Assembly: GCF_014650435.1 (NCBI RefSeq) | Contig: NZ_BMUY01000001.1 | Span: 682,001 to 746,000, forward strand | Direction: 5' to 3' | DNA from: Streptomyces tendae | GTDB lineage: Bacteria; Actinomycetota; Actinomycetes; Streptomycetales; Streptomycetaceae | DNA length: 64,000 nt | In this document: piece by piece, positions 1 through 8,224 of the stretch | Position numbering within the stretch: position 1 is the first letter of the stretch | Layout: each line of letters starts with the position of its first letter | The notes under the pieces: model-generated | Databases searched by the model: none | Told to the model about the DNA's origin: nothing | The model's input: the letters and a program-made list of their open reading frames with translations, nothing else | Program-made: the position numbers and the translations under genes

Positions 1-31
1 ACAGGGGAACCGAGGGAACCAGGGAGTCGGA

Positions 32-862
32 ATGAACAAGGTGTGGCTGATCACCGGTGCGAGCAACGGCTTCGGGCGGGCGCTCGCCGAGGCGGCCCTG
101 GCCGACGGCGACGTCGTGGTCGGTGCGGCACGGCGTCCCGAGGCCCTCGGCGACCTCGTGGCCGCGCACCCGGACCAGATGGAGGCGCTGCGCCTGGACG
201 TCGCCGACACGGCCGCCGCCGGGGACGCCGTACGGGACGTGGTGGCGCGGCACGGGCGGATCGACGTGCTCGTCAACAACGCGGGCCGCACGCACGTGGG
301 CGCCCTGGAGGAGACCGGCGAGGACGAGCTGCGCGCGCTGTTCGACGTGCACGTCTTCGGACCGGCCGCGCTGACGCGCGCGGTGCTGCCGTCCATGCGG
401 GAGCGGCGCTCCGGCGCGATCGTGCAGATGAGCAGCATGGGCGGGCAGATGTCCTTCGCGGGCTTCTCGGCGTACAGCGGCACCAAGTTCGCCCTGGAGG
501 GCATGTCCGAGGGGCTCGCGGACGAGGTCGAGGACTTCGGGATCAAGGTGCTGATCGTCGAACCGGGCTCCTTCCGCACCGGCCTGTTCGAGACCGGCAA
601 CGCCGGGATCAGCGCGGACAGCGGCGCGTACCCCAAGGTCGGCGAGACCCGCGGGATGATCGCCGCGGGCGACGGCAGCCAGCCCGGCGACCCCGCCAAG
701 GCGGCGGCGGTCATCCGCGCGGCCCTCGCGGCCGAGCACACCCCGCTGCGCCTGCCGCTGGGGGATGACGGCGTCGGCGCGGTCCTCGGCCACCTCGACC
801 AGGTCCGCGAGGAGGTCGAGACCTGGGAGAAGCACACCAGGGCCACGGCCTTCGACAACTGA
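32..862 (+). CDS. Short-chain dehydrogenase/reductase (classical SDR)
   Basis: This is a 276-residue NAD(P)-dependent oxidoreductase of the classical SDR family; the substrate cannot be read from the sequence. The Rossmann cofactor motif TGASNGFG lies at about residues 8-15, NNAG at about residue 85, a catalytic Ser in the SSMGG stretch and the active-site YSGTK (YxxxK) at about residue 149. The length is normal for a single-domain SDR with a C-terminal extension. The ATG follows an AGGGAG ribosome site by a good spacing. The next gene starts 74 bases downstream on the same strand and may be cotranscribed. Family assignment is secure; substrate is unknown. Confidence 0.93.
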   Translation: MNKVWLITGASNGFGRALAEAALADGDVVVGAARRPEALGDLVAAHPDQMEALRLDVADTAAAGDAVRDVVARHGRIDVLVNNAGRTHVGALEETGEDELRALFDVHVFGPAALTRAVLPSMRERRSGAIVQMSSMGGQMSFAGFSAYSGTKFALEGMSEGLADEVEDFGIKVLIVEPGSFRTGLFETGNAGISADSGAYPKVGETRGMIAAGDGSQPGDPAKAAAVIRAALAAEHTPLRLPLGDDGVGAVLGHLDQVREEVETWEKHTRATAFDN

Positions 863-936
863 GCAGCGCCGGAGAGCCGTTGCTGGCACCTTGGTCACCG
901 CGCCCGACCGTGCCCGCGCCGAACCAGGAGTCCGCC

Positions 937-1278
937 GTGCTCTCGTCCTTGAAGACCCTCAACCTGCTGGTGATGTTCCTGATGGAGCTCGCGGTGTACA
1001 TCGCGGTCGCGCTCTGGGGGATCGCCGTCGGGGACGGGTGGCCGGTCGAGGTGGCCCTGGGGGTGGGCGCGCCGGCCGTGATGATGACGGCGTGGGCACT
1101 GTTCGGATCGCCGCGTGCCCGGTACCCGGCGCGAGGGGGCGGGCGGGTCGTCCTGGAGGTGCTGTGGTTCGGTGCCGGTGCAGCCGCCCTGGCCGCCGCC
1201 GGGAGGCCGGGCTGGGCGGCCGTCCTCGCCGGTGTCTTCCTGGTCAACGCGGCGCTCAGACGGCTGTGGGAGCAGTGA
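937..1278 (+). CDS. DUF2568 (YrdB-like) small membrane protein
   Basis: A 113-residue hydrophobic protein with about four membrane-spanning segments (for example LNLLVMFLMELAVYIAVALW near the N-terminus), resembling the DUF2568/YrdB family of integral membrane proteins, whose function is unknown. I chose the GTG at 937 because it follows AGGAG by six bases and the first transmembrane helix starts soon after; an upstream in-frame ATG at 880 would add 19 residues with no ribosome site. It lies directly after the SDR gene in the same direction. Confidence 0.75.
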   Translation: MLSSLKTLNLLVMFLMELAVYIAVALWGIAVGDGWPVEVALGVGAPAVMMTAWALFGSPRARYPARGGGRVVLEVLWFGAGAAALAAAGRPGWAAVLAGVFLVNAALRRLWEQ

Positions 1279-1386
1279 CGCCCGGCGCGCCCGCGACCCG
1301 CGCGGCGCCTCCCACGCGTGCCCCCTTACGATGCGCGAGGCCGCACCCGTCGCCGTACCACCCTCGCGAACAGGAGCACGGTTCCC

Positions 1387-2520
1387 GTGTCGACACCGCC
1401 ACCGCCGGGACCCCAAGGGCAGTACCCCCAGGGCCCGTACGCTCCGCAGTGGGGCCACCCGCTCGCGCCGTACCCCCGGCAGGCTCCCGTGAACGGGCTC
1501 GCCATCGCCGCGTTCGTGCTCGGTGTGCTGTGCTTCGTGCCGGCGGTCGGGCTGGTGTTCGGCCTGATCGCGCTGGCCCGGATCCGGAAGCGGGGGGAGC
1601 GGGGCAAGGGGTTCGCGGTGGCCGGGTGCGTGCTGTCCTCCGTGGGACTGGCCCTGTGGACGCTGACGCTCGCCACCGGTGCCGCGGCCGACTTCTGGGA
1701 CGGCTTCCGGGACGCCGCGCGCGGCGAGGACACGGCCTACTCACTGGAGAAGGGCCAGTGCTTCACCACTCCGGGCGGCTCCCTCCAAGGGGTGACGTAC
1801 GACGTCGACGAGGTGCCCTGCACGCAGGAGCACGACGGCGAGGTGTTCGCCGCCTTCGACCTGCCGGACGGGTCCTACCCGGGCGACACGGAGATCACGC
1901 GCGCCGCCGACGACCGGTGCTACGCCCTCCAGGACGCCTACGCGATGGACCGCTGGGCGCTGCCGGCCGACGTCGACGTGTACTACCTGACCCCGACGTC
2001 CGCGAGCTGGCGGACCGGTGACCGCGAGATCACCTGCCTGTTCGGGAACACGGACGAGCGGGACACGCTGACCGGCTCGCTGCGCAACGACGGCGCGCGG
2101 CTCGACCCGGACCAGCACACGTACCTCCTCGCGGAGGGCCACCTGAACCGGGCCATGGACGAGGTGCCCGCGGCGGAGGCCGTCGAGGAGGACCTCGCGG
2201 GCTACCGGGTCTGGGCGGGCCAGGTCTCGGAGGCGCTCAGGGAAGAGATCGCGATGCTGGACGGGCACGACTGGCCCACCGGTGCCCGGCGTCCGGTCGC
2301 CGAGTTGACCGAGGACCTGCGAGGGGCACAGCGGGAGTGGGGCCTGGCGGCGAAGGCCACCGACCTCGACACGTACTTCGAGCACTACGGCAAGGGCTAC
2401 GACCTCGTCGTGGCCGACAGCACGGTCACCGCCCGCAAGGCTCTGGGCCTTGCCACCACACAGCCGGACTACGAGGACGGTGGCGACGGCGGGGGAGACG
2501 ACCCCGGCGTGGAGGTGTGA
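1387..2520 (+). CDS. DUF4190/septum-formation-type membrane protein
   Basis: A 377-residue protein. The N-terminus is Pro/Gly/Gln-rich and cytosolic (residues 1-35). Two transmembrane helices follow, as in DUF4190 proteins (IAAFVLGVLCFVPAVGLVFG, then a second after the RKRGERGKGF loop). The rest is an extracellular domain with paired cysteines in the pattern of the 'septum formation' family (GQCFTTP, EVPCTQEHDGEVFA, RCYALQDAY, ITCLFGN). The EVPCTQEHDGEVFA block is diagnostic for that family. The tail is acidic and Gly-rich. GTG 1387 is preferred over the upstream ATG at 1318 because CAGGAG lies about ten bases before it. The biochemical role is not established. Confidence 0.75.
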   Translation: MSTPPPPGPQGQYPQGPYAPQWGHPLAPYPRQAPVNGLAIAAFVLGVLCFVPAVGLVFGLIALARIRKRGERGKGFAVAGCVLSSVGLALWTLTLATGAAADFWDGFRDAARGEDTAYSLEKGQCFTTPGGSLQGVTYDVDEVPCTQEHDGEVFAAFDLPDGSYPGDTEITRAADDRCYALQDAYAMDRWALPADVDVYYLTPTSASWRTGDREITCLFGNTDERDTLTGSLRNDGARLDPDQHTYLLAEGHLNRAMDEVPAAEAVEEDLAGYRVWAGQVSEALREEIAMLDGHDWPTGARRPVAELTEDLRGAQREWGLAAKATDLDTYFEHYGKGYDLVVADSTVTARKALGLATTQPDYEDGGDGGGDDPGVEV

Positions 2521-2614
2521 GAGCGGCCTCAGTGGGGAGAAAGTGCCTGCGTAAAGCCCTCGGGACACATAAGTCATCACATCGAGTGATTCTTTGGCCT
2601 TTGCTTGCCTGAGC

Positions 2615-2652
2615 CAACCTACGGTTGCCACGCTGTTGCTGTCTGTACAACC
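2615..2652. promoter_or_regulatory. Candidate operator: inverted repeats before the GntR gene
   Basis: A perfect inverted repeat CAACC-TAC-GGTTG (2615-2627) is followed by a second pair GTTG...CAACC (2635-2652). The pair ends 15 bases before the regulator's GTG start. GntR-family dimers commonly autoregulate from such sites. The binding itself is inferred. Confidence 0.4.
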
Positions 2653-2667
2653 TGATGGGAGCGGCCA

Positions 2668-3420
2668 GTGACATTCGGTGAGCAGCCGGCGTATCTGCGT
2701 GTCGCGGGTGATCTCCGCAAGAAGATCGCCGACGGCCTGCTGCCGCCCCATACCCGCCTCCCGTCCCAGGCGCGCATCCGCGAGGAGTACGGAGTCTCGG
2801 ACACCGTCGCGCTGGAGGCCCGCAAGGTGCTGATGGCCGAGGGTCTGGTCGAGGGCCGCTCCGGCTCCGGCACCTATGTGCGCGAGCGGCCCGTCCCGCG
2901 GCGCGTCGCCCGCTCCGGGTACCGGCCGGCCGGCGGCGCCACGCCCTTCCGCCAGGAGCAGGCCGACGGCGACGGGCGCGGCACCTGGGAGTCGCGCAGC
3001 GAGCAGGCCGAGGCGAGCGGGGCGGTCGCCGAGCGGCTGGGGATCAAGCCCGGCGACCGGGTGATGTGCACGCGGTACGTCTTCCGGGAGGCCGGTGAGG
3101 CCGTGATGCTCTCCACCTCGTGGGAGCCCCTGGACCTGACCGGGCGCACCCCGGTGATGCTGCCCGAGGAGGGGCCGCTCGGCGGCATGGGCGTCGTCGA
3201 GCGGATGGCCGCCATCGACGTCGTCGTCGACAACGTCACCGAGGAGGTCGGCGCCCGCCCCGGCCTCGCCGAGGAGTTGCTCGCCCTGGGCGGCGTACCG
3301 GGGCACGTGGTGCTGGTCGTGCACCGCACGTTCTACGCCTCCGGGCGCGCGGTGGAGACCGCCGACGTGGTCGTCCCGGCCGACCGCTACCGGGTGGCGT
3401 ACCACCTGCCCGTCCGGTAG
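2668..3420 (+). CDS. GntR-family transcriptional regulator (HutC/UTRA type)
   Basis: A 250-residue DNA-binding regulator. Residues 5-70 form the GntR winged helix (YLRVAGDLRKKIADG, then LPSQARIREEYGVS and GRSGSGTYV). Residues 90-248 form a UTRA ligand-binding domain of the HutC subfamily. Such proteins bind as dimers to palindromes and release DNA on binding a small effector; the effector here is unknown. The GTG start sits six bases after GGGAG. The upstream 146-base gap holds inverted repeats that could be its operator. It is flanked by a 412-base gap on its other side, so it is probably monocistronic. Confidence 0.9.
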   Translation: MTFGEQPAYLRVAGDLRKKIADGLLPPHTRLPSQARIREEYGVSDTVALEARKVLMAEGLVEGRSGSGTYVRERPVPRRVARSGYRPAGGATPFRQEQADGDGRGTWESRSEQAEASGAVAERLGIKPGDRVMCTRYVFREAGEAVMLSTSWEPLDLTGRTPVMLPEEGPLGGMGVVERMAAIDVVVDNVTEEVGARPGLAEELLALGGVPGHVVLVVHRTFYASGRAVETADVVVPADRYRVAYHLPVR

Positions 3421-3833
3421 TCCGTCAAGTTGCGCCGGAGCCGGGGGAGTTCGCGCCCGATCGCGGCCCGAGTCGGCCTGAGTCGGTGTGAGATGGCGCA
3501 CGCCTGTCGTGCGCCTCCCGCGCTCCGCCCCCGCGCCCGCACGGCTGTCCGTGCCCGCGGCGCCGTTCGCGCCGGCGCTGCGATCCGGTCGTTCTCCCAG
3601 GTCGCCTCGCCCGGCCCCGTCATGCCCGTGACCGGAGGTGTCGGGGTGCGCTGACGGCGCGTTCCGCATCGTGCGCCCCCTGCGTTCTGGCTGGTTGCGT
3701 ACCTCTTTGTGTAAAGCCGTATTCGCTCCGTGAAGGTTGGGCGTAGGCTCGGGCATATGCGGATTGCGGTTTCCTTGGCGGGCGGGGCGCGGCGGGTGCC
3801 GCGGGCGGTGGGAACGGGAAGTGGAGGGGCGCG
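3421..3833. other. Intergenic region without a convincing gene
   Basis: A 413-base gap between the GntR gene and the SPOR gene. Short frames exist but are Arg/Ala-rich with no ribosome site. The last part, from about 3700, is less GC-rich and probably holds the promoter of the SPOR gene; the final bases carry AGTGGAGGGG before its ATG. I see no hairpin or RNA gene. Confidence 0.4.
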
Positions 3834-4025
3834 ATGAACGACAGCACGGTCACTCTTCCCTGGCTGGTCTTCCGGCAGGACGACAACGGCAATCGCTACC
3901 GCGTGGGCAGGTACGCGACCCGGGCGGAGGCCCAGCAGATCGCGGACACCCTCGACGGTCGCGGGCACAAGCAGCTCTACTGGGTCGAAAAGCTCGGCAC
4001 GGCCGGAACGCCCACCGCGGACTGA
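3834..4025 (+). CDS. Short SPOR-domain-like protein
   Basis: A 63-residue protein that looks like a stand-alone SPOR-type fold: LPWLVFRQDDNGNRYRVGRY, then TRAEAQQIADTL and LYWVEKL. SPOR domains elsewhere bind denuded peptidoglycan glycans at division sites, usually at the end of longer membrane proteins. There is no signal peptide, so this version would be cytoplasmic. The ATG follows TGGAGGGGCGCG. A tandem-repeat spacer separates it from the Nudix gene. Identity as a SPOR relative is fairly likely; its role is unknown. Confidence 0.7.
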   Translation: MNDSTVTLPWLVFRQDDNGNRYRVGRYATRAEAQQIADTLDGRGHKQLYWVEKLGTAGTPTAD

Positions 4026-4113
4026 TCCACGGCGGACCGATCCACGGCCGACTGGCCACAGGGGACCGATCCACGGCGGACCGACCCGCGACGGCGGACC
4101 GACCCGCGACGGT
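4026..4113. repeat. Degenerate 15-18-bp tandem repeats
   Basis: Units of the form CCGATCCACGGCGGA recur from about 4026. The array ends in two 18-bp units starting GGACCGACCC (4078-4095 and 4096-4113) that differ only in the last base. The array fills the spacer between the SPOR and Nudix genes. Confidence 0.75.
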
Positions 4114-4151
4114 GGGTCGGGCCGGACCCGACAGGCCGTAGGCTCCGGCGC

Positions 4152-4565
4152 ATGACGGAACGGATCGTGGTGGGCGCCGCCCTGGTCGACGGCGGGCGCC
4201 TGCTCGCCGCGCGCCGCAGCGCACCCGCCGAACTGGCCGGACGGTGGGAGCTGCCCGGCGGCAAGGTCGAGCCGGGCGAGACGCCCGAGGCGGCGCTCGT
4301 GCGTGAACTGCGCGAGGAGCTCGGGGTGGCGGCCGAGCCCGGTGAGCGCGTCCCGGGACAGTGGCCCCTGAGAGTGCCGTTCGTCCTCCAGGTGTGGACC
4401 GCCCGCCTGCGCCCCGGCTCCGCCGCCCCCGCACCCCTGGAGGACCACGACGAACTGCGCTGGCTGACCCCCGCCCAGATCTGGGACGTGCCCTGGCTCG
4501 ACCAGGACGTACCGGCCGTCGAGCGGGTGCTCGCACACCTGGGACTCGAGGTGGGACCGCGGTGA
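4152..4565 (+). CDS. Nudix hydrolase, MutT-like
   Basis: A 137-residue single-domain Nudix hydrolase. The Nudix box is complete at about residues 37-59 (GGKVEPGETPEA, then RELREELGV), including the metal-binding REXXEE residues. The opening (RIVVGAALVDGGRLLAARR) and size fit MutT-type (d)NTP pyrophosphohydrolases that remove oxidised nucleotides such as 8-oxo-dGTP. The substrate is not proved by sequence, since Nudix proteins vary widely. The ATG lies just after the repeat spacer; the next gene follows by less than 100 bases. Confidence 0.9.
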   Translation: MTERIVVGAALVDGGRLLAARRSAPAELAGRWELPGGKVEPGETPEAALVRELREELGVAAEPGERVPGQWPLRVPFVLQVWTARLRPGSAAPAPLEDHDELRWLTPAQIWDVPWLDQDVPAVERVLAHLGLEVGPR

Positions 4566-4653
4566 GCGGTACCGGGCCCGGATAAAGGGTATGTGCCCAT
4601 TAACCCCACGAAAGCGGACAGCGGTGGGGTCGTCGGCCGGGGAAGTGATCGGC

Positions 4654-5055
4654 GTGGGTGACGGCGAGGGCGACTGTGCCGAGTGGGTCTTTCCCGCGGC
4701 GCCGGACGCCGTGCGCACCGCCCGCTCCCTGGTCCGCCGCACCCTTGACGAGTGGCGGCTCGACAGTGTCGGGGACATTGCCGCCCTGCTGGTCAGCGAG
4801 CTGGTCACGAACGCCCTGCGGCACGCCACCGGCCCCATCGGCGTCCGCCTGGTGCGCGGACCCGCCGGAGCCGCCGGGGTCCTGCTGGTGGAGGTCTCCG
4901 ACCCGCTGCCCGACCCGCCCCGCGAGCGCGTCGCCCGCCCCGACGACGAGGACGGCCGGGGTCTGCAGCTGGTGGCGTCCGCCGCGCGACGCTGGGGGAC
5001 CCGCCCCGGCGAGGCGGGGAAGACCGTGTGGTTCGAACTCGCCCTGCCGCGCTAG
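4654..5055 (+). CDS. HATPase-only regulator (RsbW-like anti-sigma kinase type)
   Basis: About 133 residues forming one GHKL ATPase domain. The N-box is SELVTNALRHA, followed by VEVSDPLPDPP and the lid motif GRGLQLVASAARRWG, ending KTVWFEL. Streptomyces encode many such RsbW/SpoIIAB-like proteins, which usually bind sigma factors or anti-sigma antagonists. The GTG at 4654 is preferred because GGGGAAG precedes it by eight bases. The ATG at 4591 has AAAGGG almost touching it and would add 21 residues. A PP2C phosphatase carrying the same kind of HATPase domain lies immediately downstream, which suggests a partner-switching circuit, though this is inference. Confidence 0.82.
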   Translation: MGDGEGDCAEWVFPAAPDAVRTARSLVRRTLDEWRLDSVGDIAALLVSELVTNALRHATGPIGVRLVRGPAGAAGVLLVEVSDPLPDPPRERVARPDDEDGRGLQLVASAARRWGTRPGEAGKTVWFELALPR

Positions 5056-5355
5056 CGCGACAGCCTCGTGACGCACCGTTGCCGTCGTACCGGTCGGACA
5101 TCCGGAATGTCCCGACATCGTCCCTGGTCCCGGCCGTCAACCGGTTCAGGCCAGTGGCAGTTGTGGAACTGCGTGATTCGATGCCGTGTCCGCTGGTTAG
5201 AAGACTGGAAGTGTTGTCGCGGTCCGGACCGAAAACCATCGGGACCGTGCTGTGATCGTGAACACCGTGTCGTGCGGCGCCGTAGTGCTGGATACTGCGG
5301 GCAGCCGCCTCCGGTGACCGGTGCCGGATGCGGTGAGCTGGAGGGGACGGTTCGC
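5056..5355. other. 300-base leader/promoter region of the PP2C phosphatase gene
   Basis: No gene is visible here. There is a small imperfect hairpin at about 5093-5116 (GTCGGACAT against ATGTCCCGAC with one bulge). A less GC-rich stretch at about 5150-5250 is the likely promoter area of the phosphatase gene. The ribosome site GGAGGGG ends about eight bases before the GTG at 5356. Confidence 0.4.
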
Positions 5356-7983
5356 GTGAGCGAGATACCAGCGAGGGCCAAGGAGCCCACGGAGTCCACG
5401 GAGTCCGAGGGCCCGTCGGCAGACGCGCCATTCGGTGACGCGGTGTGGCAGAGCAGCCCGCCCGGCTCCATCTACGACTACATCAAGGTCGCCTCCTTCT
5501 CCATCGGCCCCGACGGGCTCGTCGACCAGTGGAGCCTGCGCGCGGAGCAACTGCTCGGCATCCGGGCCGAGGACGCGGTGGGCACCGACCCCATCGAGGC
5601 GTTCATCGACCCCGACCTGCGCGAGCGCGGCCAGCGCAAGATGACCGAGATCCTCGACGGGCGGGAGTGGACCGGCGTGGTCCCCTTCCGGACACCGGAC
5701 GAGGCCGACGGGACCGGCCGGCCGGGCACCGGCCGGCAGCCGGGAGAGCGGCGCGGACACCGCGGGCTGGCCGAGGTGTACGTCATGCCGACGCGCACGG
5801 AGGACGGGCAGAAGGCCGCCGTCTGCATCGTCGTCGACGTCCGCGTCCTGCGCAGCATCGAGACCGATCTCGCCGCGTCGCAGGCCATATTCGGCCAGTC
5901 TCCGTTCGGCTTCCTGCTGATCGACCCCGACCTGCGGGTGCGCCGCGCCAACCAGCGGTTCGCCTCCATCTTCGGCGGCACCCCCGACGACCACCGCGGC
6001 AAGGGCGTCCACGACTACCTGCCGCGCGCCGAGGCCGACCGGGTCTCCGCCACCCTGCGCCGGGTGCTCGAGACCGGCGACTCCATCACGGACATGCACG
6101 TCACCGGGTTCGTGCCGGGCTCGGAGGAACGCCGCCACTGGTCGGTCAACCTCTACCGCGTGCACAGCGGTTCCGGCCGGCCCATCGGCGTCGCCTGGCT
6201 CGGCACCGACATCACCGCCCGCCGCCAGGCCGCCCGTGAGGCCGCCAACGCCCGGCGCAACCTCGCCCTCCTCAACGAGGCCGGCGCCCGCATCGGCAAC
6301 TCCCTCGACCTGGAGACCACCGCCCGCGAACTCCTCGACGTCGTCGTCCCCGGCTTCTGCGACCTGGCCACCGTCGACCTCTACCAGGGCCTGCTGGTCG
6401 GCGACCAGACCCCGCCGGGCCTCGCCGACGGCAGCGCGGAACTGCGCCGCGTCGCCTTCTCCAGCGCCGTGTCCGACGCCCCGTTCCTCGGCACCGGCGA
6501 GCGGGTCAAGCTCGGTGCCGTCCACCACTACCCGTTCAACTCACCCTGCGCGGACGCCCTGCGCACCGCCCGGCCGCGCACCGTCCCCGCCGAGGACGGC
6601 GGCCTCGTGCAGTCCACGCTCGCCGTGCCGATGGTCGCCCACGACACGGTCGTCGGACTCGTCCAGTTCGCCCGTACCAAGGGCAGCGAGCCGTTCGGCG
6701 ACCGCGACCGCGAACTCGCCGTGGAACTGGCCGCGCGCGCCGCCGTCTGCATCGACAACGCCCGCCTCTACCGGCGCGAACACGAACGCGCGCTGATACT
6801 GCAGCGCTCCCTGCTCCCACCCGGCGACCCCGAGGCGTCCGGCCTCGACATCGCCTGCCGCTACCTGCCGGGCGAGGCGGCCACCGGACGGGCCAGCGAG
6901 GTCGGCGGCGACTGGTTCGACGTCATCGAGCTCCCCGGGCACCGCACCGCGCTGGTCGTCGGCGACGTCATGGGCCGCGGCCTGCGCGCCGCCGTCGCCA
7001 TGGGCGAACTGCGCACCGCCGTACGCACCCTGGCCCAGCTCGACCTCGAACCGGCCGAGGTGCTCGGCCACCTGGACGAGATCGCCCGCGGCCTCGGAAC
7101 GCCGGGAGGCGTCCAGCAGGCGACCCGCGCCGCCCGCCGCCCCCGCGAGGCCGACCTCTCCGAGGTCTACCTGGCGACCTGCGTGTACGCCGTCTACGAC
7201 TCGGTGACCCGGCGCTGCACCTTCGCCAACGCGGGCCACCTCCCGCCCGTGCTGGTCGAGCCCGGCGAGTCCGCGCTGATGCTGGACGTGCCGCCCGGCC
7301 TGCCGCTCGGCGTCGGCGGGGAGCCCTTCGAGGAGGTGGAGGTCGAACTGCCCGAGGGCGCCCTGCTCGCCCTCTACACCGACGGCCTCGTCGAGAGCCG
7401 CGACCACCCCCTCGACGAGGGCCTCCAGGCATTCGTGGGCGCCCTCACCGACCCCGCACAGCCCCTGGAGGACGTCTGCGACCAGGTCCTCAACACCCTC
7501 GACAGCCACCACGGCGAGGACGACATCGCGCTGCTGATGGCCCGCGTCCAGGGCCTGCCCAGCGACTCGGTCGGCGACTGGACCCTGCCGCGCGAGCCGC
7601 GCAGCGTCGGCCGGGCCCGCGAGTACGCCCGTGCCCAGCTGCTCGCCTGGGACATGGAGCCGCTGGTCGACACCACGGAACTGCTCGTCAGCGAGCTGGT
7701 CACCAACGCGCTCCGCTACGGCGAGGGCGAGATCAGACTCCGCCTCCTCCTCGACCGCACCCTGGTCTGCGAGGTCTGGGACTCCGGCCTGGTCCAGCCG
7801 CGCCGGCGCCGGGCCCGCGACACCGACGAGGGCGGCCGTGGCCTGCAACTGGTCGGGCTGCTCAGCGCTGCCTGGGGCTCACGCCGTACGCCGCGCGGCA
7901 AGACGGTCTGGTTCGAACTGCCCCTGCCGGGTGCCGACACCCAGCTCACCGACCCCGCGGAGGCCCTGCTGAGCCTGTTCTGA
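5356..7983 (+). CDS. PAS-PAS-GAF-PP2C (SpoIIE)-HATPase signalling protein
   Basis: An 875-residue cytoplasmic signalling protein. Domains in order are: PAS at about 40-160, PAS at about 175-300 (FGFLLIDPDLRVRRANQRF), GAF at about 310-475, SpoIIE-type PP2C phosphatase at about 490-730 (EVGGDWFDVIELPG; metal-binding GD in VVGDVMGRG), and an HATPase at about 735-870 (SELVTNALRYG, GRGLQLVGLL). PP2C enzymes of this class dephosphorylate anti-sigma-factor antagonists, and the fused HATPase resembles RsbW kinases, so one chain carries both opposing activities. I chose GTG 5356 with GGAGGGG upstream. The HATPase-only gene just before it has a closely similar domain. Confidence 0.92.
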   Translation: MSEIPARAKEPTESTESEGPSADAPFGDAVWQSSPPGSIYDYIKVASFSIGPDGLVDQWSLRAEQLLGIRAEDAVGTDPIEAFIDPDLRERGQRKMTEILDGREWTGVVPFRTPDEADGTGRPGTGRQPGERRGHRGLAEVYVMPTRTEDGQKAAVCIVVDVRVLRSIETDLAASQAIFGQSPFGFLLIDPDLRVRRANQRFASIFGGTPDDHRGKGVHDYLPRAEADRVSATLRRVLETGDSITDMHVTGFVPGSEERRHWSVNLYRVHSGSGRPIGVAWLGTDITARRQAAREAANARRNLALLNEAGARIGNSLDLETTARELLDVVVPGFCDLATVDLYQGLLVGDQTPPGLADGSAELRRVAFSSAVSDAPFLGTGERVKLGAVHHYPFNSPCADALRTARPRTVPAEDGGLVQSTLAVPMVAHDTVVGLVQFARTKGSEPFGDRDRELAVELAARAAVCIDNARLYRREHERALILQRSLLPPGDPEASGLDIACRYLPGEAATGRASEVGGDWFDVIELPGHRTALVVGDVMGRGLRAAVAMGELRTAVRTLAQLDLEPAEVLGHLDEIARGLGTPGGVQQATRAARRPREADLSEVYLATCVYAVYDSVTRRCTFANAGHLPPVLVEPGESALMLDVPPGLPLGVGGEPFEEVEVELPEGALLALYTDGLVESRDHPLDEGLQAFVGALTDPAQPLEDVCDQVLNTLDSHHGEDDIALLMARVQGLPSDSVGDWTLPREPRSVGRAREYARAQLLAWDMEPLVDTTELLVSELVTNALRYGEGEIRLRLLLDRTLVCEVWDSGLVQPRRRRARDTDEGGRGLQLVGLLSAAWGSRRTPRGKTVWFELPLPGADTQLTDPAEALLSLF

Positions 7984-8224
7984 CCCGGCCCGGAGTCGTA
8001 CGTGTCCGGGTCCGCCGGGTGCGGCGCACATGCCCGTACCCGGCCAGCACCAGGGCCGCCCCGGCCGTGACCAGGGGCGGCACCAGATCGACGGAGATCA
8101 TCGTCGCGCACCCCTGACCGCAACCGGAACACCGGTTCGAGTCGTCCCCGCTGGCACCACGCTCGGAGCGTATGCACGGCACCCGGCCACCGCGACCGGA
8201 GCCGGGCCACAGGGAGGGGACACC

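Noticed and set aside
3430..3654. A 74-codon frame in the GntR-SPOR gap
   Set aside because: Arg/Ala-rich, no ribosome site, no recognisable feature.
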